A stretch of DNA of 64,000 nucleotides, taken from positions 1,488,001 through 1,552,000 of the forward strand of contig NZ_JAJEJQ010000002.1 of assembly GCF_021390575.1 (NCBI RefSeq). Reading direction: 5' to 3'. The DNA is from Paraburkholderia adhaesiva. GTDB lineage: Bacteria; Pseudomonadota; Gammaproteobacteria; Burkholderiales; Burkholderiaceae. The notes beneath the pieces are model-generated. The model was not told where the DNA came from, ran no database searches, and was given only the letters and a program-made list of their open reading frames with translations. How positions within the stretch are numbered: position 1 is the stretch's first letter; each line of letters begins with the position of its first letter. Shown here piece by piece: positions 16,766 through 25,680 of the stretch. The translations under genes and the position numbers were made by a program.

Positions 16766-17893
16766 TTAGAGGATACGCTTCAACGCCGCGGCGAATCTGG
16801 TGACGGCACCATCGACGTCACGCAGTTTGTCGAGGCCAAATAACCCGATGCGGAAGGTCTTGAAGTCTTCAGGCTCGTCGCATTGAAGCGGTACACCAGG
16901 CGCGATCTGCAATCCGGCATCGGCGAATTTCTTGCCGGACCGTATGCCGTCGTCGTCCGTGTAGCAGACCACGACGCCCGGTGCCTCAAATCCTTTGGCC
17001 GCCACGCTTCTGAAACCGTTGTCAGCCAGAAGCGAGCGAATGCGCGTGCCGAGTTCAAGCTGCTCGGCCTTCACCTTGTCGAAGCCGTACGCCTCGGTTT
17101 CCTTGATCACGTCGCGCAGCGTCGCAAGACTGTCCGTGGGCATCGTGGCGTGGTACGCAAACCCGCCGTTCTCGTAGGCTTCCATGATCTGCAGCCATTT
17201 GCGAAGATCGCAGGCGAAGCTGGTGCTCGTTGTCGCATCGATTCTTTCGCGGGCGAGCGGGCTCAACATGACCATCGCGCAGCAGGGCGACGCGCTCCAT
17301 CCCTTTTGCGGCGCGCTGATCAGGACATCGACGCCGGTGGCCTGCATGTCGACCCAGATCGTGCCGGAGGCGATGCAATCCAGTACGAACATGCCGCCGA
17401 CCCCGTGCACGGCGTCGGACACCGCGCGCAAATAGTCGTCGGGCAGCATCATCCCGGACGCAGTTTCGACATGCGGCGCAAAGACCAGATCCGGCTTGTG
17501 TTCCCTGATCGCGGCGACCACTTCTTCGATCGGGGCCGGGGCATAGGCGGCCTGCCTTCCTTGTTCGACCGGGCGCGCCTTCAACACCGTCGATTCAGAC
17601 GGAATGCCGCCCATGTCGAAAATCTGCGACCAGCGGAAACTGAACCAGCCGTTGCGGATGACCAGACACTTCTTGTTCGTCGCGAACTGCCGCGCAACGG
17701 CTTCCATGCCGAACGTCCCGCTGCCCGGGACGATAACGGCCGACTTCGCGTTGTAGACTTTTTTCAGGGCGCCCGAAATATCGCGCATGACGCCTTGAAA
17801 GAGCTGCGACATATGATTGATCGATCGGTCGGTGTAGACCACCGAATATTCGAGGAGCCCCTCGCGATCGACATTGGGAAGTAAACCTGGCAC
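16766..17893 (-). CDS. Class V aminotransferase (alanine-glyoxylate / serine-pyruvate type)
   Basis: A 375-residue PLP enzyme of aminotransferase class V. The PLP-binding lysine is Lys197 in SAPQKGWSASP, with the upstream GSGTFGMEAVARQ and LDCIASG segments that hold the cofactor phosphate and ring. The family transfers amino groups between alanine, serine or a similar donor and glyoxylate or pyruvate. The start is set at GTG 17893, five bases after GGAGG, which gives MPGLLPNVDREGLLEYSVVYTDRS, the usual beginning of this group; the longer frame to 17965 lacks a signal. It stands alone. The exact amino donor and acceptor cannot be read. Confidence 0.86.
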   Translation of the reverse strand: MPGLLPNVDREGLLEYSVVYTDRSINHMSQLFQGVMRDISGALKKVYNAKSAVIVPGSGTFGMEAVARQFATNKKCLVIRNGWFSFRWSQIFDMGGIPSESTVLKARPVEQGRQAAYAPAPIEEVVAAIREHKPDLVFAPHVETASGMMLPDDYLRAVSDAVHGVGGMFVLDCIASGTIWVDMQATGVDVLISAPQKGWSASPCCAMVMLSPLARERIDATTSTSFACDLRKWLQIMEAYENGGFAYHATMPTDSLATLRDVIKETEAYGFDKVKAEQLELGTRIRSLLADNGFRSVAAKGFEAPGVVVCYTDDDGIRSGKKFADAGLQIAPGVPLQCDEPEDFKTFRIGLFGLDKLRDVDGAVTRFAAALKRIL

Positions 17894-18205
17894 GCTCGCC
17901 TCCGTTAAAAGATGAATACCAGTATCGTGGCGAGCAGCATTCGTGGTTTGATACCGCCGCAACAATGCAAATATGCTTTCTGCCTCGACGAAAGCAGATT
18001 CTAACGAATGCCGCCTGCTACCTGGGGCAAATTTTATTTGCTAATTGACGCATGCACTACGTTGCGTGGCCGCCGTGACGGACCTTTCCGGCTGCTGGCT
18101 GCTTTGGCCGCGGACCGCTTTGGATCGTGAACCGCCGCCCGCACGGGCGCACAAACGGCAGTCGCACAACCACTTCCCCCCCCAACCGTTCAATCCGCCC
18201 CGGCC
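17894..18205. other. Gap between the aminotransferase gene and the cox operon end
   Basis: About 310 bases. It must carry the aminotransferase promoter and the 3' end of the cox transcript. No terminator hairpin or gene is visible. Confidence 0.4.
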
Positions 18206-18841
18206 TCACGCTCCTTTCGCCGACAGTCGCACCCCGCGCTCGACTCGTTCGACAACATCCAGGTAATCGGCTGGCGTATCCATGTCGACGCAAAATCGAT
18301 CGTGTGCCGCCTCGTGGAAAAACACCTCATCGCCGTGCTCGGCGATCAGCTTTCGACAACCCGGATTCATGCGGCCGCCCACGACCTCCGGGCAATGACT
18401 CGACGAAAACACGACCGGATTACCGCGTGTGCCGTCGAACATCGGCACCAGGATCGACCCGTGCGACATCCTCGTGTAGACGTCGATCAGTTCGCGATAG
18501 TCAGCAGCTTCGAGCAACACCTGGTCGGCGAGGCAGATCATCACGGCGTCGCACGGTGCCTGCAGCGCGGCAACTCCAACTGCAACCGAAGTCGGCTGCC
18601 CTTCCCGATAGCGTGCGTTGTGCTGAAAGCGGACGTCGAAACCGTCGAGCGCTTCCACGACGGCCTTGTCATTGAATCCGGTAACGACGACGATCTCCTG
18701 CGGCCGCGCCGCGCCGATCTCGCGCACAACGCGTCGCACGACAGGCTCGCCGCATATCGGCAGGAGCAACTTGTGGCGGCCCTCCATACGTGTAGAGAGA
18801 CCGGCCGCCAGCACAACCGCCGAAAAGCGCGCTCTGGTCAT
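18206..18841 (-). CDS. MobA-like nucleotidyltransferase for molybdenum cofactor (MocA type)
   Basis: 211 residues of the NTP-transferase family that adds CMP to the molybdenum cofactor. It has the nucleotide-binding start VVLAAGLSTRMEGRHKLLLP, in which the LAAGxSxRMG-like loop and the following Lys are typical, then DAVMICLADQ with the metal-binding Asp. CO dehydrogenase uses the MCD (cytosine dinucleotide) form of the cofactor, so a MocA-type enzyme in the operon fits well. Its ATG overlaps the stop of the XdhC-like gene as ATGA; it is the last gene of the operon. Confidence 0.85.
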   Translation of the reverse strand: MTRARFSAVVLAAGLSTRMEGRHKLLLPICGEPVVRRVVREIGAARPQEIVVVTGFNDKAVVEALDGFDVRFQHNARYREGQPTSVAVGVAALQAPCDAVMICLADQVLLEAADYRELIDVYTRMSHGSILVPMFDGTRGNPVVFSSSHCPEVVGGRMNPGCRKLIAEHGDEVFFHEAAHDRFCVDMDTPADYLDVVERVERGVRLSAKGA

Positions 18842-19929
18842 CGCTTATCCGTGGGTCGGTTGTCCGGGTAATCGGGTCGATTCGACGCGGTGGTCATGTA
18901 GCGCTCGGGAGCACGTTCGAATTCGGTCTTGCAGCAATCGCAGCAGAAGTACACCTTTTGACCGCCATGTTCGACAACATGCTTCGCAGTCGCGATTTCG
19001 ATACGCATGCCGCACACGGGATTCACGTAATAACCCGCCTCGGGCACCGGCGCATTGAGCGCCTCACACGGCGGCAACGGCGGCACGGTTTCCGTAGCAA
19101 CGGTGGTCTGCGGCACCCCACCCTGAGCGAGCGCCACCGCTTCTTCCATTTGATGCCGCACGGCGACAAGTCCCGCTACAGCGCCTAACGCGATCTCTTG
19201 TGGCGTGTGAGCGTGGATCGCCGGCCCGGCCGGTGCGTGCAACGCCGCGAGCCGGGTTTCTTCGATGCCGCGCAAGAGCATCGCCGCGCGCAACCGATCG
19301 GCCTTGCGATGGCTCGCGATCAACAGCACAGCCACAGCGGCGCTGCGCAACGCTGCTTCGAGCGCGTCTTCGTCGCCGTCGCCTTGTGTCGCGATCAGCA
19401 CGAACGATGCACCGGCGCGGTCCAATGCGGCAGCGTCGAAGCGCGGCTCCCCTGCTCTCGCAGCGCTCGGCGCGAGAATCGCGCGAAAGCCGACGCGCCG
19501 TGCAAGCACACAGGCTTCATGCGCCGCAGGCGTTGCGCCGAACACGACCGCGAGCGGCGCGGGCAAGGTGGGCTGAATAAACAGCTCCAGCGCGCCATTG
19601 CTTGCACATGGCATGGCGTGCGCCTCGACTTCGGCGTCGGCCGCAGTCGGCTCGTTGCTGATCCGCACGCGCCGTGGCTGCCCCGTGCGAATCGACTGGC
19701 GTGCAGCCTCGATCACGATCGCCTGCGAACAGCCACCGCCTACCCAACCGTGCAGCGCGCCGTCGGCTTCCACCAGCGCCTGCGCGCCGACGTGCGTCGA
19801 AGTGGGCGGTGCAGCACGGATAACGGTGACGACGGCAAACGGTGCGCCTGCCTCGATCAACCGCTGCTCGATCAGCAGCAGACTCGCGGCGTCCGAACCG
19901 GTCTCGGCGGTTTCGTCGTGGACATTCAT
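18838..19929 (-). CDS. coxF: XdhC/CoxF-type maturation factor with C-terminal YHS domain
   Basis: 363 residues in two parts. Residues 1 to about 280 are an XdhC family protein: VTVIRAAPPTSTHVGAQALV, then GWVGGGCSQAIVIEAA near the N-terminus and a nucleotide-binding-like middle, ending with HTPQEIALGAVAGLVAVRHQ. Such proteins bind molybdenum cofactor and help insert it with its terminal sulfido group. Residues about 300-345 form a YHS domain (VNPVCGMRIEI...YFCCDCCKTEFERAPERY) with Cys positions that could bind a metal. A metal-binding domain is attractive because the CO dehydrogenase needs copper at its active site, but that link is inference. ATGA overlaps occur at both ends. Confidence 0.85.
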   Translation of the reverse strand: MNVHDETAETGSDAASLLLIEQRLIEAGAPFAVVTVIRAAPPTSTHVGAQALVEADGALHGWVGGGCSQAIVIEAARQSIRTGQPRRVRISNEPTAADAEVEAHAMPCASNGALELFIQPTLPAPLAVVFGATPAAHEACVLARRVGFRAILAPSAARAGEPRFDAAALDRAGASFVLIATQGDGDEDALEAALRSAAVAVLLIASHRKADRLRAAMLLRGIEETRLAALHAPAGPAIHAHTPQEIALGAVAGLVAVRHQMEEAVALAQGGVPQTTVATETVPPLPPCEALNAPVPEAGYYVNPVCGMRIEIATAKHVVEHGGQKVYFCCDCCKTEFERAPERYMTTASNRPDYPDNRPTDKR

Positions 19930-21128
19930 TGCAGCGCCTCGATAATTTGAGGGAAGACCCGTTCGAGGCCCGCGAGGTCGCGTGCGCCCGCAAACAGGTC
20001 GAGATGCGGCAGCGCGGCCTGCATGCCCGCGCTGACCGGCTCGAATCCGGGACGATCGGCGAGCGGATTGAGCCAGACGATCGAATGGCAGCGCCGCCGC
20101 ATCGCGGCCAGCGACTCGCCGAGCTGGGACACATCGCCGGCGTCATAGCCGTCGCTGACGATCACGACGGTGGTGCGTGCATGCAGCAGACGCGGCGCGT
20201 AGTGCTGGTTGAAGTCGGCGAGGCTCTCGCCAATGCGCGTGCCACCGGCCCAGCCTTCCGAGATCAGGTGCAAACGTTCCTGGGCGCACCACGGATCGGG
20301 ATCGCGCAGCGCCTCATCGACGCAAACGAGCCGCGTATGGAACACGAAGCTGTGAACGTCGCGCAAGCGAGAACCCAGCACGCGCGCAAGCCGCAGGAAG
20401 AAAAAACTGTAGAGGCTCATCGAACGGCTCACGTCGAGCATCAGTACGATACGCGGGCGCTGCCGCCGCTTGCGCCGCCAGCCAAGCTCGACCGGCAGCC
20501 CGCCACGCGAGACGCTGCGTCGCAGCGTCCACCGCAGATCAATCGTACGTCCATGGCTCGCGCGCTGCTCGCGGCGCGTTTCGATCCCGCGAAGGCGCTG
20601 AGCGAAGCGGCGAATTGCGGCGTCGATTGCGAATATCTCCGTGCGATCGTTCAAGTGCCGGAAATCCGCGTGCTCGCGCGACTCGGCGCGCGTGGCGCCT
20701 TCGTTGGCGACCGCGCCCTCACCCGGCGCGCCGTCGCCGGATCCTGCGATTGAAACCGGCGTGCCTTCGCTCGCATCGGGCGGCATGGACCCCGCATCGT
20801 CGCGAGCGAGCGGGCCGGCGCCGCCCGCGCGAGTTTCGACGAGCTTGCGCCGGTTCGGCGCGAGGAAATAGGCATCGAACAACTCATCGAAACGACGCCA
20901 CTCCTCCGCGCGCGAGCACAGCAGTGTCCGCAGGCTCCAGCGCAACAAATCGCTGTCTGTCTGGCCCATACGCTGCGCCACGTCCATCGAAGCGGCAATA
21001 TCCGCGTTAGTTACGCTGAACGCGTTCGCACGCAGCCAGTGCGCGAAGCCCGCATAGCGCGCGAGGAGCGTATCGGCGAGATCCTGCTGCGGTGCGGCAG
21101 ATCGCGTGCTGTCGATGCCGGTCAGCAT
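19926..21128 (-). CDS. coxE: CoxE-like protein with von Willebrand A domain
   Basis: 400 residues. The C-terminal half holds a VWA domain with a metal-ion-dependent adhesion site (LMLDVSRSMSLYS, then VVIVSDGYDAGD). The N-terminal half is the helical CoxE region. In Oligotropha CoxE works with the AAA+ protein CoxD to introduce copper and sulfur into the [CuSMo] cluster of CO dehydrogenase; that is established for the family. Here the gene follows coxD with a seven-base overlap and is followed by the XdhC-like gene with an ATGA overlap, so coupled synthesis is likely. Confidence 0.9.
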   Translation of the reverse strand: MLTGIDSTRSAAPQQDLADTLLARYAGFAHWLRANAFSVTNADIAASMDVAQRMGQTDSDLLRWSLRTLLCSRAEEWRRFDELFDAYFLAPNRRKLVETRAGGAGPLARDDAGSMPPDASEGTPVSIAGSGDGAPGEGAVANEGATRAESREHADFRHLNDRTEIFAIDAAIRRFAQRLRGIETRREQRASHGRTIDLRWTLRRSVSRGGLPVELGWRRKRRQRPRIVLMLDVSRSMSLYSFFFLRLARVLGSRLRDVHSFVFHTRLVCVDEALRDPDPWCAQERLHLISEGWAGGTRIGESLADFNQHYAPRLLHARTTVVIVSDGYDAGDVSQLGESLAAMRRRCHSIVWLNPLADRPGFEPVSAGMQAALPHLDLFAGARDLAGLERVFPQIIEALQ

Positions 21129-22015
21129 GAGGCCACCAGTTTTTCGACAATCGGCCGCGTGAGCGCGGCCTGATCCTCACGCGTTTTCACGAGCGCGGCG
21201 AGCGAATCCATCACACGTTCGACTCCACTCTCGTCCAGCGCGCTCACGCCAAGGCGCAGCAATGCGGCCACCCAGTCGAGCGTTTCGGCAAGACCGGGTT
21301 TGCGCCGCAGCGCCATCGCACGTACCGCGTGCACGAATTCCACGATCTGGCGTGCCAGTTCCTCCGGCACCTCGGGAACCTGGGTCCGCACGATCACGAG
21401 TTCGCGCTGGAACGTCGGGTAGTCGACGTACTGATAAAGGCAGCGGCGGCGCAGCGCATCGGAAATTTCGCGCGTACCGTTCGAGGTCAGGATCACATAG
21501 GGCCGCTCGATCGCGCGAATCACGCCAAGCTCCGGAATCGAGAGCTGGAAATCCGAAAGCAGTTCGAGCAGGTAGGCCTCGAACGCCTCGTCGGTACGGT
21601 CGATTTCGTCGATCAGCAGCACGGGCGCGGGCGTGGTCGTGATCGCTTCGAGCAGCGGGCGCTTCAGCAAATAGCGCTCGGAGAAGATGTCATGCTCCTT
21701 GTCGCGCAGGGACCGCGTGTCCTGTTCGAAGAGCTTGATTGCCAGCAGTTGATGCGTGTAATTCCACTCGTAGAGCGCCGTGTGCGCGTCGAGTCCTTCG
21801 TAGCATTGCAGCCGGATCAGCGGCACGTCGAGGAGGCGCGAAAGCGCCTTCGCAACTTCGGTCTTGCCGACACCCGCCTCGCCCTCCAGCAGCAACGGGC
21901 GGCGCATTTCCATCGTCAACAGCAGCGCGGCAGCGAAACTGCGCTCGACGATGAACCGATGGCCCGCGAGCTTCGCCTGTAGCGCAAGGACGTCCGGCAT
22001 GCGATCGGTCGGCAT
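21122..22015 (-). CDS. coxD: CoxD-like AAA+ ATPase (MoxR family)
   Basis: 297 residues of the MoxR family of AAA+ ATPases. Walker A is GEAGVGKT at residues 45-52, Walker B is VLLIDEIDRTDE, and the sensor stretch ILTSNGTREISDALRRRCLYQYVDYP is typical of CoxD. It is thought to unfold or remodel apo-CO dehydrogenase so that sulfur and copper can be inserted, with CoxE as partner. The ATG at 22015 is chosen over the GTG at 22018. The gene starts 12 bases after coxG and overlaps coxE. Confidence 0.91.
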   Translation of the reverse strand: MPTDRMPDVLALQAKLAGHRFIVERSFAAALLLTMEMRRPLLLEGEAGVGKTEVAKALSRLLDVPLIRLQCYEGLDAHTALYEWNYTHQLLAIKLFEQDTRSLRDKEHDIFSERYLLKRPLLEAITTTPAPVLLIDEIDRTDEAFEAYLLELLSDFQLSIPELGVIRAIERPYVILTSNGTREISDALRRRCLYQYVDYPTFQRELVIVRTQVPEVPEELARQIVEFVHAVRAMALRRKPGLAETLDWVAALLRLGVSALDESGVERVMDSLAALVKTREDQAALTRPIVEKLVASC

Positions 22016-22027
22016 CACGGCTTGCCT

Positions 22028-22669
22028 TTAGCGGCCTTGCGCCTTGTGCGGGAAGTGTCCGCGCAGCCAGTCGCGGATCATGGCCCAGAGGAACGCAATG
22101 CCATTTAGCTCGGCGGCTTGCGAGGGCTGCGCCGCAGCGGCCTTTGAAACCGTCGCGTCGGGCGATGCACCTTCTTGCGCGATGCCCGACGATTCGGATG
22201 CGGCTTGCGGCGTCTCCATGGCATCGAGTCGCGCCGCGAAGTTCGCGACGAACTGCTTGAGCAACTGCTCCGACACCGGCACCATGAGCCTCCCGCCGAT
22301 CGCAGCGGCCTTGCCGCTCATCGTCACCTCGCTCTTGCCAGCCAGGGTGCAGGTCTCGCCGGTTGGCTGCACGCTGGCCGTGAGATCCATCGTTGCCGCC
22401 GAGCTGCCAGTCGTATCGGTGCCCTTGCCCAATAGATGCAGGCTGCGCGACGCGGCATCGAGCGCAAGCACTTCAATATCCCCCTTGAACGACATGGTCG
22501 CCGGACCGAGCCGCACCGTGATCGTCCCTTTGTAGTGGGTATCGTCCACGCGCTCCGTGATCTTCGCGCCCGGCATGCAGCCCGCCACCGCCTCGATGTC
22601 CTGCATGAGTTGCCACGCGCTCTCAGCGCTGGCTGAAAGCGGGAAGGCCTTATCGAGTACGACTTTCAT
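22028..22669 (-). CDS. coxG: CoxG, SRPBCC-fold CO dehydrogenase subunit G family
   Basis: 213 residues. The first 145 form the CoxG SRPBCC domain (START-like), with DIEAVAGCMPGAKI, the conserved YKGTITVRLGP and KSEVTMSGKAAAIGGRLM. The C-terminus is an Ala/Ser/Pro-rich linker ending in a short hydrophobic and aromatic segment (GIAFLWAMIRDWLRGHFP). This may anchor the protein, and with it CO dehydrogenase, at the inner membrane for transfer of electrons to quinone. In the family CoxG is linked to membrane attachment of the enzyme. It lies between coxL and coxD, an order unlike Oligotropha, where coxG follows coxF. Confidence 0.87.
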   Translation of the reverse strand: MKVVLDKAFPLSASAESAWQLMQDIEAVAGCMPGAKITERVDDTHYKGTITVRLGPATMSFKGDIEVLALDAASRSLHLLGKGTDTTGSSAATMDLTASVQPTGETCTLAGKSEVTMSGKAAAIGGRLMVPVSEQLLKQFVANFAARLDAMETPQAASESSGIAQEGASPDATVSKAAAAQPSQAAELNGIAFLWAMIRDWLRGHFPHKAQGR

Positions 22670-22699
22670 TGTGGATTCCTATGTTTTAATCATCTCGCC

Positions 22700-25114
22700 T
22701 CATGCGGGTCGCGTCAGCCCCAGTTCCCGGCATTGCTGCCAGACTCGATACGCGTTGTGCGGCATGTTCATGTGCGTGACGCCGAGGTGCGCAAACGCAT
22801 CGACCACCGCCGACGTGAAGCACGGAATCGATCCGACGTGCGGCGATTCGGCCACGCCCTTGGCGCCAATCGGATGATGAGGCGAAGGCGTGACCGTGAA
22901 ATCGGTCTCCCAATGCGGCGTTTCAACCGATGTCGGCACGAAGTAATCGAGCAGCGTCGCGCCAAGCAGGTTGCCCGTTTCGTCGTAGGGCATTTCCTGG
23001 CCGAGCGCAACGGCAAAACCTTCCGTCAAGCCGCCATGGATCTGCCCTTCGATGATCATGGGGTTGATCCGCGTTCCGCAGTCGTCGAGTGCATAGAAGC
23101 GTCGCACGCGGATCTCGCCGGTGTAACGGTTGACGTCGAGCACGCACACGTACGCGCCGAACGGGAAGGTGAAATTCGGCGGATCGTAGTAGTCGACCGC
23201 CTCCAGGCCCATTTCCGTCCCTTCGGGAACGTTGTTGTACGCGGCCCACGCTACATCCTTGACGGTCTTGAACTGATCAGGCGAGCCCTTCAGCACGAAG
23301 CGGTCGAGGTCGAACTCGACGTCGTCGGGACTCGCTTCAAGCAGATGCGCGGCGATCCGGCGCGCCTTTTCCCGGATCTTGCGAGCGGCACGCGCCACCG
23401 CAGCGCCCGCCACGGGCGTCGAGCGCGAGCCGTACGTACCGAGACCGTACGGCGCCGTTGCCGTATCGCCCTCTTCCACAGTGATCTTCGAAGCCGGTAT
23501 GCCGGCCTCCGACGCGATAATTTGCGCGTAGGTGGTCTGGTGCCCCTGGCCCTGCGTGATCGTGCCCATGCGCGCAATGGCCGAACCGTCCGGATGCACG
23601 CGAATTTCGCACGAATCGAACATGCCGACGCCGAGGATGTCGCACATCTTCGACGGTCCTGCCCCGACGATTTCGGTGAAATTCACGACGCCGATGCCCA
23701 TGAGCCACTCCGCATCCGGATCGGCGCGCCGTTGTGCCTGCTCCGCGCGTAGCGCGTCGTAGTCGACAGCGGCCAGCACTTTTTTCAGCGCGGTTTCATA
23801 GTCGCCCGAATCGTATTCGAGGCCGAGCGGCGTCGAATACGGAAACTGGTCTTTGGCAATGAAGTTACGCAACCGGATCTCGGCCTTATCGATACCGAGC
23901 TTCTGGGCGAGCACGTCCACCATCCGCTCGATCAGATACACCGCCTCGGTCACGCGGAACGAGCAGCGGTAAGCGACACCACCGGGAAATTTGTTCGTGT
24001 ACACGCCGTCTACGGACACGAACGCATTCGGAATCGCGTATGACCCGGTGCAGACATGGAACATGCCGGCGGGCCACTTCGTCGGGTCTGCGCACGCGTC
24101 GAATGCACCGTGATCGGCGACGACATTCACGCGCAGCGCCTTGATGTGGCCGTCCTGATCCGCCGCGAGTTCGCCGGTCATGTGATAGTCGCGCGCAAAC
24201 GCGGTGCTGGAAAGATTTTCGCTGCGCGACTCGATCCACTTCACCGGGCGGCCAAGCACGATCGACGCCACGATCGACGTGACGTAGCCCGGATACACGC
24301 CGACTTTGTTGCCGAAACCGCCGCCGATATCGGGCGAAATAATACGGATATTCGATTCCGAAATCGACGAAAGTAGCCCAACCACGGTGCGCACGACGTG
24401 AGGCGCCTGCGACGTGATGTAGACCGTGAGATCGCCGCGCACTTTGTCGAATGACGCAACGCAACCGCAGGTTTCGAGCGGACACGGATGCACGCGCGGA
24501 TACACGATGTCCTGCTTGACCGTAACGGGTGCGCTCTCGAACACGCGGTCCGTCTTGTCGCGATCGCCCATCGTCCACGTGAAAATATGATTTGGATGCT
24601 TGCGTGCTCCGTGCGCGCCGCTTGCCTTGTCGCGGATATCCTCGCGAATAACCGGTGCATCGGGTTCGAGCGCCTTCATCGGATCGACGAGCGCCGGCAG
24701 TTCCTCATATTCGACTTCGACGAGTTCAGCCGCATCGGCAGCGATATAACGGTCGTCGGCCACGACGAACGCGACTTCCTGATTCTGGAAGCAGACTTTT
24801 TCGTCGGCGAGCACCGCTTGCACGTCGCCCGCGAGCGTCGGCATCCAGTGCAGCTTGAGCGGCTTGAGATCGTCTGCCGTGAGCACGGCGTGCACGCCGG
24901 GAAGCGCGAGCGCGCGCGACTTGTCGATTCGCTTCACGCGCGCATGCGCGTAGGGACTGCGCACCATCACGCCGAACAGCATGCCCGGCATCTTGATGTC
25001 GTCGACGTAAGTGCCCTTGCCCTGGATGAAGCGCGGGTCCTCGCGGCGCTTGCGCGAGCAGCCCATGCCTTCGAGCGCGGCAACACGGTCGAGATTGGCG
25101 TCGAGATTGCCCAT
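22700..25114 (-). CDS. coxL: Aerobic CO dehydrogenase large subunit, form I
   Basis: 804 residues, close to the 809 of Oligotropha CoxL. This subunit holds the molybdenum-copper active site that oxidises CO with water to CO2. The loop AYRCSFR at residues 381-387 is the form I signature; Cys384 would be the copper ligand (Cys388 in Oligotropha). The molybdenum-side glutamate is present near residue 756 in GVAESPHVG, and GGGFGNKVG and GQGHQTTYAQ cofactor segments are intact. Form II proteins carry AYRGAGR instead, so true CO oxidation is strongly suggested. The start at 25114 gives MGNLDANLDR, with 47 extra upstream codons rejected. Third gene of coxMSL. Confidence 0.95.
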   Translation of the reverse strand: MGNLDANLDRVAALEGMGCSRKRREDPRFIQGKGTYVDDIKMPGMLFGVMVRSPYAHARVKRIDKSRALALPGVHAVLTADDLKPLKLHWMPTLAGDVQAVLADEKVCFQNQEVAFVVADDRYIAADAAELVEVEYEELPALVDPMKALEPDAPVIREDIRDKASGAHGARKHPNHIFTWTMGDRDKTDRVFESAPVTVKQDIVYPRVHPCPLETCGCVASFDKVRGDLTVYITSQAPHVVRTVVGLLSSISESNIRIISPDIGGGFGNKVGVYPGYVTSIVASIVLGRPVKWIESRSENLSSTAFARDYHMTGELAADQDGHIKALRVNVVADHGAFDACADPTKWPAGMFHVCTGSYAIPNAFVSVDGVYTNKFPGGVAYRCSFRVTEAVYLIERMVDVLAQKLGIDKAEIRLRNFIAKDQFPYSTPLGLEYDSGDYETALKKVLAAVDYDALRAEQAQRRADPDAEWLMGIGVVNFTEIVGAGPSKMCDILGVGMFDSCEIRVHPDGSAIARMGTITQGQGHQTTYAQIIASEAGIPASKITVEEGDTATAPYGLGTYGSRSTPVAGAAVARAARKIREKARRIAAHLLEASPDDVEFDLDRFVLKGSPDQFKTVKDVAWAAYNNVPEGTEMGLEAVDYYDPPNFTFPFGAYVCVLDVNRYTGEIRVRRFYALDDCGTRINPMIIEGQIHGGLTEGFAVALGQEMPYDETGNLLGATLLDYFVPTSVETPHWETDFTVTPSPHHPIGAKGVAESPHVGSIPCFTSAVVDAFAHLGVTHMNMPHNAYRVWQQCRELGLTRPA

Positions 25115-25131
25115 GACCTGTCTCCCGTCGC

Positions 25132-25662
25132 TCAGTTCGTTTGAGCCGCATCCGCCGCGATGAGCGGGTGCGAGCTTTCGGCCGTTTCGCCACGCAGCTT
25201 GCGCGCGGCATATTGCACGGCCTTCACGATGTTTTGATAGCCTGTGCACCGGCACAGGTTCCCCGCCATCCAGTAGCGAATTTCAGCCTCCGTCGGGTCC
25301 GGGTTCTCTTGCAGCAGGCGGTACGCGCGCATCAACATGCCCGGCGTGCAAAAGCCGCATTGCAGGCCGTGTTCCTGCATGAAACCTTCCTGCAGCGCGT
25401 GCAATACACCGCCCTCGGCGAGACCTTCAACCGTCCGGATTTCCGCGCCCTGCGCCTGCACGGTCAGCAGCGTGCAGGATTTCACGGACGTGCCGTTGAA
25501 ATCGACCGTGCATGCGCCGCAATGCGACGTCTCGCAGCCGATATGCGGCCCCGTGTGCTGGCACTTTTCGCGCAGCGTGTGGATCAATAATTCGCGTGGC
25601 TCGACGACGACATCGACCTCGCTGCCGTTGAGGCTGAACGTCACCATGGTTTTGCTGGCCAT
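25132..25662 (-). CDS. coxS: CO dehydrogenase small subunit, two [2Fe-2S] clusters
   Basis: 176 residues. The N-terminal plant-type ferredoxin domain has the motif CETSHCGAC and a fourth Cys in KSCTLL; the C-terminal helical domain has CGFCTPGM and CRCTGYQN. The two clusters carry electrons from the molybdenum centre in CoxL to the FAD in CoxM. The length and motif spacing are those of the CoxS/XdhA-N family. GGAG precedes the ATG by eight bases. The gap to coxL is 17 bases and to coxM 18 bases, as in a single operon. Confidence 0.95.
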   Translation of the reverse strand: MASKTMVTFSLNGSEVDVVVEPRELLIHTLREKCQHTGPHIGCETSHCGACTVDFNGTSVKSCTLLTVQAQGAEIRTVEGLAEGGVLHALQEGFMQEHGLQCGFCTPGMLMRAYRLLQENPDPTEAEIRYWMAGNLCRCTGYQNIVKAVQYAARKLRGETAESSHPLIAADAAQTN

Positions 25663-25680
25663 TTCGCGTTCTCCGGGGGA

